Positions 24,834 through 33,055 are shown, numbered from the stretch's first letter. The stretch is DNA of 35,151 nucleotides from Dechloromonas sp. UBA6271 (GCA_002440665.1 DJUX01000003.1:63675-98825), one strand, 5' to 3'. A program made the numbers and translations. The notes: generated by a model from the sequence alone, not told the origin.

Positions 24834-24880
24834 TGTTGCATGTAACGTATCCCGGGTCTATCATGGTGTTGCATGTAACG
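24834..24880 (+). promoter_or_regulatory. mazEF promoter with duplicated operator
   Basis: TGTTGCATGTAACG occurs twice (24834-24847 and 24867-24880), 33 bp or about three helical turns apart. Each is an imperfect palindrome GTTGCATGTAAC. TTGCAT (24836-24841) inside copy 1 and TATCAT (24859-24864) are spaced by exactly 17 bp as -35 and -10, and copy 2 covers the start region. This is the layout of an autorepressed toxin-antitoxin promoter. Confidence 0.82.
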
Positions 24881-24901
24881 ACATTGAATCAGGAGGAAAC
24901 C

Positions 24902-25114
24902 ATGACGACGAGTGTTTCAGATCGTGTGCAGAAGCACCGGACAGGTTTGCGCGCATCCGGCCTGCGCCCGGTGCAAATCTGGGTGCCGGACACCGGCCGC
25001 CCCGGCTTTGCCGAGGAATGTCGTCGCCAGTCCCGCCTGCTGCTCAACGATCCGCTGGAGCAGGAAACCCTCGAATGGCTGGCCGCGGCTGCCGACACGG
25101 ATGACTGGGAATGA
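24902..25114 (+). CDS. mazE: MazE-type antitoxin (DUF3018 family)
   Basis: A 70-residue antitoxin starting MTTSVSDRVQKHRTGLRASG with the family motif LRPVQIWVPDTGRPGFAEEC (residues 21-40) and an acidic C-terminal tail (EWLAAAADTDDWE) expected to wrap the toxin. The N-terminal region would bind the duplicated operator upstream. It has an AGGAGGAAACC ribosome site and overlaps the toxin gene by four bases (ATGA), the classical antitoxin-first arrangement. Confidence 0.88.
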   Translation: MTTSVSDRVQKHRTGLRASGLRPVQIWVPDTGRPGFAEECRRQSRLLLNDPLEQETLEWLAAAADTDDWE

Positions 25115-25434
25115 GGCGCGGCGATCTGGTCACCATTGCGTTGCAGGGGGCGTATGGCAAGCCACGCCCGGCACTGGTGATTCAATCCGACCTTTTCAAT
25201 GAACACCCTTCGGTGACGGTGTTGCCGATCACGAGCGAACTCCGCGCCACGCCGCTATTTCGCATCACCATCGAACCGGATGCGGGGAACGGCTTGCGAC
25301 AGGCATCGCAAGTCATGGTGGACAAGGCGCAAACCGTTCCGCGCGAGAAAATCGGCGAGTCATTCGGCCGCTTGAGCAATGAAAGTCTGCTGGCGGTCAA
25401 TCGCGCGCTGGCCGTGTTTTTCGGCTTCGCATGA
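25111..25434 (+). CDS. mazF: MazF/PemK-type endoribonuclease toxin
   Basis: A 107-residue toxin of the MazF/PemK fold, which cleaves single-stranded mRNA at short motifs. Features are MRRGDLVTIAL, the active-site strand KPRPALVIQSD (residues 17-27), the TVLPITSEL strand (about 36-44) with conserved Thr, and SQVMVDKAQTVPREKIGE. The fold's residues look intact, so a functional toxin is likely. It is translationally coupled to mazE. An 11-bp hairpin follows the stop. Confidence 0.9.
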   Translation: MRRGDLVTIALQGAYGKPRPALVIQSDLFNEHPSVTVLPITSELRATPLFRITIEPDAGNGLRQASQVMVDKAQTVPREKIGESFGRLSNESLLAVNRALAVFFGFA

Positions 25435-25450
25435 CGCACATTGCTGCGGT

Positions 25451-25485
25451 CGACCTGCCCGGAAGATGTAATTTCGGGCAGGTCG
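25451..25485. terminator. Hairpin between convergent mazF and ldhA
   Basis: CGACCTGCCCG (25451-25461) pairs perfectly with 25475-25485 around a 13-nt loop. No T-run follows on either strand, so it is only a tentative bidirectional terminator. Confidence 0.45.
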
Positions 25486-25506
25486 CTGCAACAGGCGAAC
25501 AGGCGT

Positions 25507-26502
25507 CTAACTGGCCTTGATTTCGTTGCTCAGCGCTTGCCCGGTCTCGAACTCGGTGGCACTGGCGATGGTGGTCTCGCAGATGGTGGTGATGGCTTCT
25601 TCGGTGAAGAAGGCCTGGTGCCCGGTGACAATGACGTTCGGGAAGGACAGCAGGCGCTGGAAGGTGTCGTCGGCGATGATCGTGCTCGACAGGTCGCGGA
25701 AGAAGAGATCGGCTTCCTGCTCGTAGACGTCGATGGCCAGGCCGCCGAGCTGCCCGCTTTTCAGCGCTTCGATGGCGGCTTCGGTGTCGACCAGTCCACC
25801 GCGACTGGTGTTGATGAGCAGGGCGCCGCGCTTGGCGCGCGCCAGCGATTCGGCGTTGATGATGTGATAGGTTTCCGGCGTCAGCGGGCAATGCAGGGAG
25901 ACGATGTCAGCCTTGGCGCCGATTTCGCCGGGTTCGGCATAGTGGGTGCCGAGAGCCAGGAAATTGTCCGATGGATACTTGTCGTAGCCGATCACTTCGC
26001 AGCCGAAGCCGACCATGATCTTGGCGAAGACGCAGCCGATCTTGCCGGTGCCGACGACGGCGACGGTCTTGCCGTGCAGGTCGAAGCCCATCAGGCCGTC
26101 GAGCGCGAAGTTGGAATCGCGGGTCCGGTTGTAGGCGCGGTGAATCTTGCGGTTGATCGCCTGTAGCAGGGCGACGGCATGCTCGGCCACCGAGTATGGT
26201 GAATAGGTGACGACGCGGACGACCTTGAGCCCCAGTTCGGCTGCCGCCTTGAGGTCGACGTTGTTGAAGCCGGTGCAGCGCAGGGCGATGAGACGCGTGC
26301 CGCCGGCGGCGAGCGCCTTGAGCACGTCGGCATCGGCCTTGTCATTGACGAAGATGCAGACGGCGTCGTAGCCGGCGGCGACGCCGACCGAATCGTCGTC
26401 GAGCGGGGCGTCGAAAAAGCGCAGATGATGCCCGGCCTGGGCATTGGCGGCGGTCAGGAATTCACGGTCGTAGCGCTTGGCGCTGAATACGGCAATTTTC
26501 AT
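25507..26502 (-). CDS. ldhA: D-lactate dehydrogenase (2-hydroxyacid dehydrogenase family)
   Basis: A 331-residue NAD-dependent enzyme reducing pyruvate to D-lactate. The cofactor motif is GTGKIG (151-156), followed by D174. The catalytic triad is Arg234 in NTSRGG, Glu263 and His295 in TGHQAFFT. Start MKIAVFSAKRYD and overall length match LdhA. A CCGGAG site lies upstream. It lies 51 bp downstream of the antiporter gene, probably in the same operon. Another D-2-hydroxyacid substrate cannot be excluded, but the motifs favour lactate. Confidence 0.9.
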   Translation of the reverse strand: MKIAVFSAKRYDREFLTAANAQAGHHLRFFDAPLDDDSVGVAAGYDAVCIFVNDKADADVLKALAAGGTRLIALRCTGFNNVDLKAAAELGLKVVRVVTYSPYSVAEHAVALLQAINRKIHRAYNRTRDSNFALDGLMGFDLHGKTVAVVGTGKIGCVFAKIMVGFGCEVIGYDKYPSDNFLALGTHYAEPGEIGAKADIVSLHCPLTPETYHIINAESLARAKRGALLINTSRGGLVDTEAAIEALKSGQLGGLAIDVYEQEADLFFRDLSSTIIADDTFQRLLSFPNVIVTGHQAFFTEEAITTICETTIASATEFETGQALSNEIKAS

Positions 26503-26553
26503 TTTGGTGTCTCCGGTGGATTGGTCTTGTTCAGTACGCTTGCGTTACCGACG

Positions 26554-28143
26554 TCAGCCGCCGAATAGCGCGGCGGCGATCTGGGCGAACAGGATTTTCA
26601 ATATGGTCATCGACGGGAAAATCATCGCGTAGCCGACATCCGGCCGGTCGGTGGGGGCAATGCGGCTGGAAAAGGCGAGGATCGCCGGGTTGCCGGTGGC
26701 GCCGGATATGACGCCGATGGCGGTATCGAAGGGCAGGCGGAAGACGACGAGGGCGATGAAGGCGGTGATCGCCACCAGCGAGAGGGCGATCAGCGCGCCG
26801 TAGAGCAGGAAGCTGGCACCTTGTGCGGCGACGGTGGCGAAGAATTTTGGACCCGAGGCGATGCCGACCTGGGCCAGGAAAATGGTCAGGCCGAAGTTGC
26901 GCAGGACAAGGTTGGCCGACAGCGGCATGGTCCACACGATGCTGCCCGTCCGCCTGACCTTGCCGAGGTAGAGCGCCAGCAGCAGGAGCGCCGCGAGGCC
27001 GAGCGTCAGCTTGCCGACGCCGGGAATGGTCACGGGAATCAGGCCGAGCAGCAGGCCGAGCGCGGCGCCGATACCGATCGAGATATAGCTGAAATCGGCG
27101 GTGCCCTTGATCGAATCGCCGAAGTAGGTGCGAACGGCCTTGATCTTGTCGCGTGGGACGAACAGGCCGACGCGGTCGCCGACTTCCAGGATCAGGTCCG
27201 GCGCCGGCAGCAGGTCGCTATCGCCGCGCCGGACATGAACGACGGAACAGGTTTCGGCGGGAAACTTGAGGTCGCCGATGGCGCAGCCGACGACGCCGGG
27301 CTTGGAGGCGAAGACGCGGATGTAGTCGATGTCCTCGCGGTGGCTGGCGATGCGCCCGGGCTGGAGTTCGCCGAGCAGGGAAACGGCGGTTTGCAGCGCC
27401 GCCTTGTCGGTGCCGGTGGCCATCAATACGTCGTCTTCCCTGAGCACGAGGTCGTTGCTCGGCAACTGGTTGTGATGCGCCCGGCGGACGGCGGCGATGA
27501 CGACGCCGGCCGGCAGTCTGGCGACGAGTTCCGGGAACTTGAGGCCGAAGAAATCGGGATTGAGCAGCGCGATTTCGAGAATCTCGATCTGCTGCCCGGC
27601 CGGCTGTTCGATCTTCGGCTTGAGCCAGGCGTTGAGCACGTAGATGCAAAGGATGGGGATGGCGACGCCGAACGGGTAGGCGACGCTGTAGCCGACTGCG
27701 GCGCCATCGGTTTTCAGTGCCGCGATGATGGCCTGCAGGGTGGCGGTGCTGGTGCCGGAGCCGGCGAAAATGCCGAGCGCGGCGTCTATCGGCAGGCCGG
27801 CGATCGGCACCAGCGCAATCGAGACGGCCCCCGCCCCGATGACACCGAGCGTCGCGGCGACGTTGGCCTTGAGGCCGTCCTTGCTGGTCAGGCCGCGGAA
27901 GAACTGGGCGCCGTATTGAATGCCGACGCCGTAGAGAAACAGCAGCAGGCCGATGGTACCGAGCATCGCCGGCGGTGCCGCTTTCGGGGCAAAGCCGCCG
28001 ATCGCCAGGCCGACGAAGAGTACCGCCCCGGAACCGAGCGAAAACCCCTTGATGTTGATTTCACCCACCAGATAACCCAGCGCAATAGTCAGGAACAACG
28101 AGAACAGCGGTTGAGTCTCAAGCAGTGTTCTGATCGCATCCAT
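26554..28143 (-). CDS. aspT: AspT/YbjL-type antiporter (aspartate:alanine exchanger family)
   Basis: A 529-residue inner-membrane protein. An N-terminal membrane half (residues about 1-175) and a C-terminal membrane half (about 350-529) flank a cytoplasmic region with two TrkA-C-like domains (about 190-275 and 285-350). The paired motifs GIFAGSGTSTATLQAI and GVISGATGNPAILAF are the duplicated signatures of the AspT family. AspT exchanges aspartate for alanine. Other members (YbjL, YidE) have different or unknown substrates, so the symbol is provisional. A GGGAG site precedes the ATG. Confidence 0.82.
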   Translation of the reverse strand: MDAIRTLLETQPLFSLFLTIALGYLVGEINIKGFSLGSGAVLFVGLAIGGFAPKAAPPAMLGTIGLLLFLYGVGIQYGAQFFRGLTSKDGLKANVAATLGVIGAGAVSIALVPIAGLPIDAALGIFAGSGTSTATLQAIIAALKTDGAAVGYSVAYPFGVAIPILCIYVLNAWLKPKIEQPAGQQIEILEIALLNPDFFGLKFPELVARLPAGVVIAAVRRAHHNQLPSNDLVLREDDVLMATGTDKAALQTAVSLLGELQPGRIASHREDIDYIRVFASKPGVVGCAIGDLKFPAETCSVVHVRRGDSDLLPAPDLILEVGDRVGLFVPRDKIKAVRTYFGDSIKGTADFSYISIGIGAALGLLLGLIPVTIPGVGKLTLGLAALLLLALYLGKVRRTGSIVWTMPLSANLVLRNFGLTIFLAQVGIASGPKFFATVAAQGASFLLYGALIALSLVAITAFIALVVFRLPFDTAIGVISGATGNPAILAFSSRIAPTDRPDVGYAMIFPSMTILKILFAQIAAALFGG

Positions 28144-28394
28144 GGCGGAGTCTCCCTTGTGCTTGCTTGGTCAGTCAGAGGAAAAAACATCCAGCATTCA
28201 TACTCTAGCACCTGGAAATGGAGTTGCCAGCGTTTTGTCGGAAAGGCTATTTGCAAAGAGCCAGCGCAAGTTTGGCGGCAGTGGGCTAGACTGAAAATTG
28301 TCATTTGCAGCACGTGACGAACGGTCGGCACCGACTGACGATGTTGCGCCGAGGTTCAGCCGGCCTTGATTGCTTCCACAGAGAAAGGAACATC

Positions 28395-28955
28395 ATGAAA
28401 CTGAACAATCTGCTGGCAATCGCCACGCTGGCGATTTTCTCGTTCGCGAATACGGGTGCATACGCGCAGTCGGAGAAGGAGAAGAATCAGGCCGAGGTCA
28501 ATGCCAAGGCCGATCAGACGCTTGCTGATTTCTTCAAGGCCAAGCCGAAACTCAAGGCCGAGGTCAAGAATGCCGCCGGGTATGGCGTGTTCACGACCTA
28601 CGGGCTGAGCTTCCTGGTCGGCGGCAGCGGCGGCAAGGGTGTGGTGCACAACAACAAGACCGGGCAAAAAACCTACATGGATCTGGCTCAGGCCAGCGCC
28701 GGGTTGCAGATCGGGGCCTCCCAGACGCGCTACCTCTTCGTCTTCAAGGACGCTAAGGGCCTGGATACCTTTATCGAATCGGGCTGGGAAGCCGGCGGCG
28801 AAGTCGGCGCCGGGGCCGGGGCAGGCAAGAAGGCTGCGGGCGGCACGGTCGGTCAATTTACTTACGGCAACCTGTACAGCCTGACGAAGAACGGATTCCA
28901 GGCGGGCGGTGCGCTGGCCGGCACGAAGTTCTGGAAGGACAAGGACCTGAACTGA
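28395..28955 (+). CDS. SYLF (Ysc84-like) domain exported protein
   Basis: A 186-residue protein with signal peptide (cleavage near AYA-QS, residue 25). The SYLF domain follows (residues about 45-180), with KNAAGYGVFTTYGLSFLVGG, GKGVVHNNKTGQKTYMDLAQ, ASAGLQIGASQTRYLFVF and a C-terminal QAGGALAGTKFWKD. SYLF domains bind lipids, and bacterial members are envelope proteins of unclear role, often stress-induced. It has an AAAGGAAC ribosome site and a strong terminator after the stop. The 250-bp gap to the divergent antiporter gene holds CTAGACTGAA at 28286, shared with the GYD promoter. Confidence 0.85.
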   Translation: MKLNNLLAIATLAIFSFANTGAYAQSEKEKNQAEVNAKADQTLADFFKAKPKLKAEVKNAAGYGVFTTYGLSFLVGGSGGKGVVHNNKTGQKTYMDLAQASAGLQIGASQTRYLFVFKDAKGLDTFIESGWEAGGEVGAGAGAGKKAAGGTVGQFTYGNLYSLTKNGFQAGGALAGTKFWKDKDLN

Positions 28956-28981
28956 GCGTTCGGCCTGACCAGCGGTGAGGT

Positions 28982-29016
28982 CGTCATACCGGCTTTCGCC
29001 GGTATGACGGTTTTTT
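28982..29016 (+). terminator. Rho-independent terminator after the SYLF gene
   Basis: A perfect 12-bp stem (CGTCATACCGGC/GCCGGTATGACG) with TTTC loop is followed by G and six T. The arm resembles dispersed intergenic repeats in betaproteobacteria; a related arm recurs near 32800. Confidence 0.9.
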
Positions 29017-29026
29017 GCTGTGCTCG

Positions 29027-30250
29027 CTATTTTCCTGCTGGCGCAGCCACTGGTACGGAAAATCCGGGCGGCGTCTTGAGCCACGGGAAGCCCTTCAATG
29101 TCATCTCATAGCCGGTGGCATAGAGCGCGCGCATGTATTCGGTGTCGAACTCTTCCTTGTGTGGTGCATTGAAGGTCGAGGGGATGAAGGCGAGGTTGAA
29201 ATCCACGTCGTCGCGCTCGGCAGTGGCATAGATGCGGTAGAGGTCACCGATGCCCTGGCTGTGAATCAGCGAGGCGACTGCGCGCGCAGCGATGGTCATC
29301 GTGCTGCGCTCGACATTCGCCCAGTCCGGGTCGAGCCGCGCATTGCGGATCACGTAGAGCCGGCGCTCGCGGGTAACGCCTTTTGCCGCCGCCTCCTCTT
29401 TGATGTGGACCGTGGCCGGGTAGGCGAAGACCTGCGCCACGATGCCGCCGTCAACATGCATCTCCTGGTAGGGTTTGCCGTCGACTTCGACGTCGAGCAT
29501 CATCGGCGGAAAGCCACCGGGAATCGAAGCGGAAGCGATCATGACTTTCACGAAGAGGTCGAGTGCCTTGGGGCCGCCGTAGCTGGCGATCTTCCCCATG
29601 TCCCAGATGACCGGGCGGCGTGCATCGAGGTCAGCCGTGGCGATCAGGAGCATGCGGCCTTTCGCGTACTCGGCGGCGATTTCCTTCAGCAATTCTTCGG
29701 TGACGGATTTTTGCGTCAACCGCAATAATGGTGCGTTGTCCGCCATCGCATCGCTGAGTACTCCCGAGAGCATGCTCCGGTGTTCGATGACGTCTTTCGG
29801 CGAAATGGTGGTGTAAACCTCTTTCAGCGTCGCATCGTATTTTGGCCCGAGAAAGGCGAAGGGGGCGATCAGCGCGCCGGTGCTGATGCCGGTGACGAGT
29901 TTGAATTCGGGGCGGGTTCCCGTCGCCGTCCAGGCATTCATCAAGCCCGCGGTGAACGCGCCGTTGTCACCGCCACCCGAGATGGCGACGAAAACCGCCG
30001 GCGGTAGCGGACCCTTGTGCCCCTGCTGTGCGAGATAATCAAGTTCCCGTTGTATCGATTGCTGCGCCAGATGATTCAGCGCAGCGGCATCGACCACCAC
30101 GGTATAACGCACCTCGGGCATGCCCGGAATCTCGGCTTTCGTTGTTGAATCGTGTGGCACTGCCGGCAGGCGGGGCGGCGTCATCGAGCAGCCTTGCACC
30201 AGCAGCATGGTGGCGGCAATCAGGGCAATGCCAGTGGTTTTCATGATCAT
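29027..30250 (-). CDS. Patatin-like phospholipase lipoprotein
   Basis: A 407-residue lipoprotein with lipobox LLVQG-C21. The patatin fold carries the oxyanion loop SGGGDNGAF (91-99), nucleophile Ser123 in GISTG and catalytic Asp267 in VDGG, giving the Ser-Asp dyad of acyl hydrolases. It probably acts on membrane lipids from the envelope. ATG 30250 or the second ATG at 30244 could be the start; both give the same signal peptide. An upstream run of open frame to 30973 is the shadow of the regulator gene. The gene is convergent with the SYLF gene. Confidence 0.87.
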   Translation of the reverse strand: MIMKTTGIALIAATMLLVQGCSMTPPRLPAVPHDSTTKAEIPGMPEVRYTVVVDAAALNHLAQQSIQRELDYLAQQGHKGPLPPAVFVAISGGGDNGAFTAGLMNAWTATGTRPEFKLVTGISTGALIAPFAFLGPKYDATLKEVYTTISPKDVIEHRSMLSGVLSDAMADNAPLLRLTQKSVTEELLKEIAAEYAKGRMLLIATADLDARRPVIWDMGKIASYGGPKALDLFVKVMIASASIPGGFPPMMLDVEVDGKPYQEMHVDGGIVAQVFAYPATVHIKEEAAAKGVTRERRLYVIRNARLDPDWANVERSTMTIAARAVASLIHSQGIGDLYRIYATAERDDVDFNLAFIPSTFNAPHKEEFDTEYMRALYATGYEMTLKGFPWLKTPPGFSVPVAAPAGK

Positions 30251-30375
30251 TTTTCTGGTTTCCGCGGGAATGGTTGAGGGGGGTCTCTTGCCCTGAGCGG
30301 CCCGGCGGATTTGGGCGCAGCTGACAAGTTGGGCTTTGTGGTACCCCGCCAGTATAAATGGCATTCGAATGATCG

Positions 30376-30987
30376 CTATTCGGTCCGCCGCATCGGAATA
30401 CTTAAAACGACGGAAAGCAGCTCTGCCTGTTTCGAGGTGGATGTCTTCTGCATGGCTGCCTGCAGTTGGCTGCGAACCGTTGCGAGACTGACGTTCAGCT
30501 GGTCCGCGCATTTTTTTGCCGATTCGACCTGGCAAAGCGTCAGGCAGGTTCTGGCCTCGGCATGGGTCAAGCCAAACAAGTCCATGAGTTGCTCCAGGGT
30601 GGGGAACTGATGCTTGCCGCGCTCCCGCATCATCAGCATGGCACCGCCGCGGCGACCCAGGATGCTCGAACCGTCTGCTTCGGCGCGCAATGGCTGAATC
30701 TCGATCAGCAGGTGTCCGTTTGGCGTGCTCCAGATTTGTCCGGCGCTCTCCAGGTCGCGAACGATCCGGGCCAGGCCTCCCCGCAACAGGTAGTGCCAGT
30801 TTTGATCCTTGGCGACGGGGGGGCGTGCCGCCAGCGAATAGGTGTCCAGGAATCCTCTGGCGTATTCGTTGGCATACATGACCTCGCCGCTGCTGCGGGC
30901 GAAGGCGATCCCCATGCCGACCCGGTCGAGCGCCCCCTCCAGCATGGCAATGCTCCAGGAACTTGTCGGGCAACCAAAACCGCTCAT
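30376..30987 (-). CDS. PAS-like/LuxR-type HTH transcriptional regulator
   Basis: A 203-residue regulator. Residues about 12-120 look like a PAS-type sensor (ALDRVGMGIAFARSSGEVMYAN, split at 20-41). Residues about 138-198 are a LuxR/GerE-type helix-turn-helix (LTHAEARTCLTLCQ, SAKKCADQLNVSLATVRSQL). The signal is unknown. It lies 125 bp upstream of the patatin gene in the same orientation, so the pair may be co-transcribed or functionally linked. A 12-bp perfect palindrome 25 bp upstream of its ATG is a candidate self-operator. Confidence 0.82.
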   Translation of the reverse strand: MSGFGCPTSSWSIAMLEGALDRVGMGIAFARSSGEVMYANEYARGFLDTYSLAARPPVAKDQNWHYLLRGGLARIVRDLESAGQIWSTPNGHLLIEIQPLRAEADGSSILGRRGGAMLMMRERGKHQFPTLEQLMDLFGLTHAEARTCLTLCQVESAKKCADQLNVSLATVRSQLQAAMQKTSTSKQAELLSVVLSIPMRRTE

Positions 30988-31011
30988 GGCATATGTCGCT
31001 TACACGGTTGT

Positions 31012-31023
31012 TCTATCGATAGA
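31012..31023. promoter_or_regulatory. Palindrome upstream of the LuxR-type regulator
   Basis: TCTATCGATAGA is a perfect 12-bp palindrome flanked by GTTG and CAAC, 25 bp before the regulator's start codon. It is a candidate operator by position and symmetry only. Confidence 0.45.
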
Positions 31024-31194
31024 GTTCAACTATTCGCCATAAGTTTCATCTGTCTTGATGATGACGGAGGGGGGCGGCACTGGCAGAGTACTTTCAGCGA
31101 TGGGCTCGATCAGACCTGCATCTGGCCACAACAGGATTCAGGGTGAGCCGTGTCGCACAAACCTAATGTTTCGACCATGGCGAAGGAGAAAATC

Positions 31195-31467
31195 ATGTTA
31201 TCCAAGGCAATGGTTGCAGTCCTTCTGGCACTGACAGCCGTAAGTCAAATCCAGGCTGATGAAAAAGATACCCACCACCGGTCCACCGAGGTGGCGGCAG
31301 CACGCGGTCACTCTCACGAGCGCGCCCCGATGAAGGCGCATGAACAAGAAAGCAAGCCGGCAATTACGGTTAGCTACGCAGCACTTGCGGCAGCCCCGGC
31401 AGTTACCAGCGAATCCAGGGCGCCGGATGGCAATGAACAATTCACCAAGATGGTTTGTTGTCCTTAA
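31195..31467 (+). CDS. Small exported His-rich protein, hypothetical
   Basis: A 90-residue product. An AAGGAG site at the right distance picks ATG 31195. The signal peptide MLSKAMVAVLLALTAVSQIQA is cleaved near residue 21. The mature part is polar, with five His in DTHHRSTEVAAARGHSHERA, an Ala-rich segment, and ends in KMVCCP. His clusters with a terminal Cys pair suggest metal binding, which is inference. I recognise no family. The 206-bp gap upstream holds only the regulator palindrome. Confidence 0.65.
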   Translation: MLSKAMVAVLLALTAVSQIQADEKDTHHRSTEVAAARGHSHERAPMKAHEQESKPAITVSYAALAAAPAVTSESRAPDGNEQFTKMVCCP

Positions 31468-31489
31468 TTGTGCGTTGGTGGTGATGTGA

Positions 31490-31511
31490 AACCCCGGCTG
31501 GTGCCGGGGTT
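31490..31511 (+). other. GC-rich hairpin in the 3' region of the small protein gene
   Basis: A perfect 9-bp stem AACCCCGGC/GCCGGGGTT with TGGT loop and no T-run. A weaker stem (GGAGA/TCTCC) follows before the terminator at 31571, so the transcript has a structured 3' end. Confidence 0.5.
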
Positions 31512-31570
31512 GCCCACGTAGCGAAACCGGAGAGGCCATCTCCCCTGAAGAAATAAACTGGCCGTCGTGA

Positions 31571-31610
31571 AAGCCCCGCATCATTCCCTGGTGCGGGGCT
31601 TTTGCTTTTC
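31571..31610 (+). terminator. Rho-independent terminator
   Basis: The 10-bp stem AAGCCCCGCA/TGCGGGGCTT with an 11-nt loop is followed by TTGCTTTT. It ends the small-protein transcript. Confidence 0.85.
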
Positions 31611-31733
31611 GTGGTCGCCGAATGTTTGACTGCGTCCACGATTGACCGCTCGTTGGCCAGAAAGGCGAGCACTGCAGGCGGCAATGAGTCGAAAATGCTA
31701 CCCTTCGCGCCACAAACATAAATCAGGCCTTCG

Positions 31734-32744
31734 ATGAGCAGTCTCTTGATCAAGCAAGCCCGAATTGCTTCCTGGATTCTCGCCGGCCTGGGCGTGCTGG
31801 CCGTCCTCCACCTGCATCTGCTGCCTACCCTGCTCGCTGGCCTGCTGGTCTTTCAACTGGTTCATCTGCTGGCCCCCAGGCTACAGCGCCACTTCGCCAG
31901 CGAGCGCGCGCGGCTGGTGGCGCTGTTCCTGCTGGCGGCGCTGGTGGTGGGTGGGGTGACGGCTGCCGTGATCGGCGCCCTGGCTTTTTTCAAGGGCGAT
32001 TCGGGCAACATTGCGCTGCTCCTGGGCAAGATGGCGCAGATTCTGGAAGATGCCCGTTCCACGCTGCCGCTCTGGATTGTCGACCTATTGCCGGAAAATA
32101 ATGACAGCCTGCGGGCGGCGAGCATCGACTGGCTGCGCGAACACGCTGCCGAACTGCGAAACATCGGCAAGGAGGCGGGTCTCACGCTGGCGCACATCCT
32201 GATCGGGATGATCATCGGCGCCATGATTTCGCTGCAGCAGGCGAGTGCCACTACACGCCGGGCACCATTGGCGAATGCGCTGATCGAGCGGGCAAGTTGT
32301 TTCGCCGACGCCTTCCGCCGTATCGTTTTTGCCCAGGTTCGCATTTCTGCCCTCAATACGGTGTTGACCGCAACCTATCTGGCGCTCGCCCTGCCGCTGT
32401 TCGGCATCCATCTGCCGCTGACCAAAACACTGATCGCGATCACCTTCATCGTCGGGTTGCTTCCGGTGATCGGCAATCTGGTCTCGAATACGATCATCGT
32501 CATCGTCAGCCTCGCCCATTCTCCGCATACCGCGCTGTTTTCGCTGCTCTTTCTGGTGGTCATCCACAAGCTGGAATATTTCCTGAATGCACGCATCGTC
32601 GGGAGCCAGATCAACGCGCGGGCGTGGGAACTGCTGATCGCGATGCTGGTGATGGAGGCGATGTTCGGCTTGCCCGGCGTGGTGGCTGCACCGATCGTCT
32701 ATGCCTGGATCAAGCGTGAACTGGAAAATGCGGGCTGGCTGTGA
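31734..32744 (+). CDS. AI-2E/PerM family transporter
   Basis: A 336-residue inner-membrane protein with about seven or eight hydrophobic segments: residues 10-40, 55-85, 145-165, 200-225, 230-260, 265-290 and 300-330. Family landmarks are the N-terminal helices, a soluble stretch (about 85-145), and the C-terminal region FIVGLLPVIGNLVSNTIIV with LLFLVVIHKLEYFLNARIVG, typical of the AI-2E transporter family. Members export autoinducer-2 or exchange ions, and the substrate here is undefined. The start is near the end of the 266-bp gap with a terminator upstream. The ribosome site is weak. Confidence 0.85.
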   Translation: MSSLLIKQARIASWILAGLGVLAVLHLHLLPTLLAGLLVFQLVHLLAPRLQRHFASERARLVALFLLAALVVGGVTAAVIGALAFFKGDSGNIALLLGKMAQILEDARSTLPLWIVDLLPENNDSLRAASIDWLREHAAELRNIGKEAGLTLAHILIGMIIGAMISLQQASATTRRAPLANALIERASCFADAFRRIVFAQVRISALNTVLTATYLALALPLFGIHLPLTKTLIAITFIVGLLPVIGNLVSNTIIVIVSLAHSPHTALFSLLFLVVIHKLEYFLNARIVGSQINARAWELLIAMLVMEAMFGLPGVVAAPIVYAWIKRELENAGWL

Positions 32745-32850
32745 GTCTTGAGCCGGTGTCCGGTCGCTTGGTTTTCCGGATGCCGGCCCGCGCCGGAATG
32801 ACGAAACACGAATGAATCAGCGTTTTCCTGGCCAAAAAAAGCCATATGGA

Positions 32851-32878
32851 TTGCCTTTGCGCAATTCCCATCTAGACT
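32851..32878 (+). promoter_or_regulatory. Putative promoter for the GYD-protein transcript
   Basis: TTGCCT (32851-32856) and TAGACT (32873-32878) are separated by 16 bp. The 311-bp gap 32745-33055 also holds a hairpin near 32780-32802 and an 11-codon frame. Confidence 0.5.
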
Positions 32879-32938
32879 GAATAAATTCCTTCGTTTTTTG
32901 GCGAAGGGGTTCATGTGCGGATAGACAAGGAGCGCACC

Positions 32939-32974
32939 ATGAACCTCAATCCCGCCGATGCTATTCGCAAGTGA
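32939..32974 (+). CDS. 11-codon leader-like frame before the GYD gene
   Basis: ATG 32939 follows a good AAGGAG site and encodes MNLNPADAIRK before TGA. It lies between the putative promoter and the GYD gene. It may be a leader peptide or the start of a decayed gene. Nothing beyond the ribosome site supports translation. Confidence 0.35.
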   Translation: MNLNPADAIRK

Positions 32975-33055
32975 CAGGACTACCCAGACTGCCTCCGGGC
33001 AGCTTTGGTGGCGCAGCAGCGACCCGCTGCATCTTGTTAACGAAGGAGGAAGATC

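Noticed and set aside
25441..26166. Plus-strand open frame opposite ldhA
   Set aside because: It is the antisense of a D-lactate dehydrogenase with complete catalytic residues; the composition is shadow-like.
26821..28317. Long plus-strand open frame opposite the AspT-like gene
   Set aside because: It is the antisense of a clear membrane protein, has no ribosome site and an unnatural Asp/Gly/Ala/Arg-rich composition typical of GC-rich shadow frames.
30251..30973. Upstream extension of the patatin-like protein
   Set aside because: It overlaps the regulator gene in another frame; the lipoprotein signal fixes the start at 30250 or 30244.
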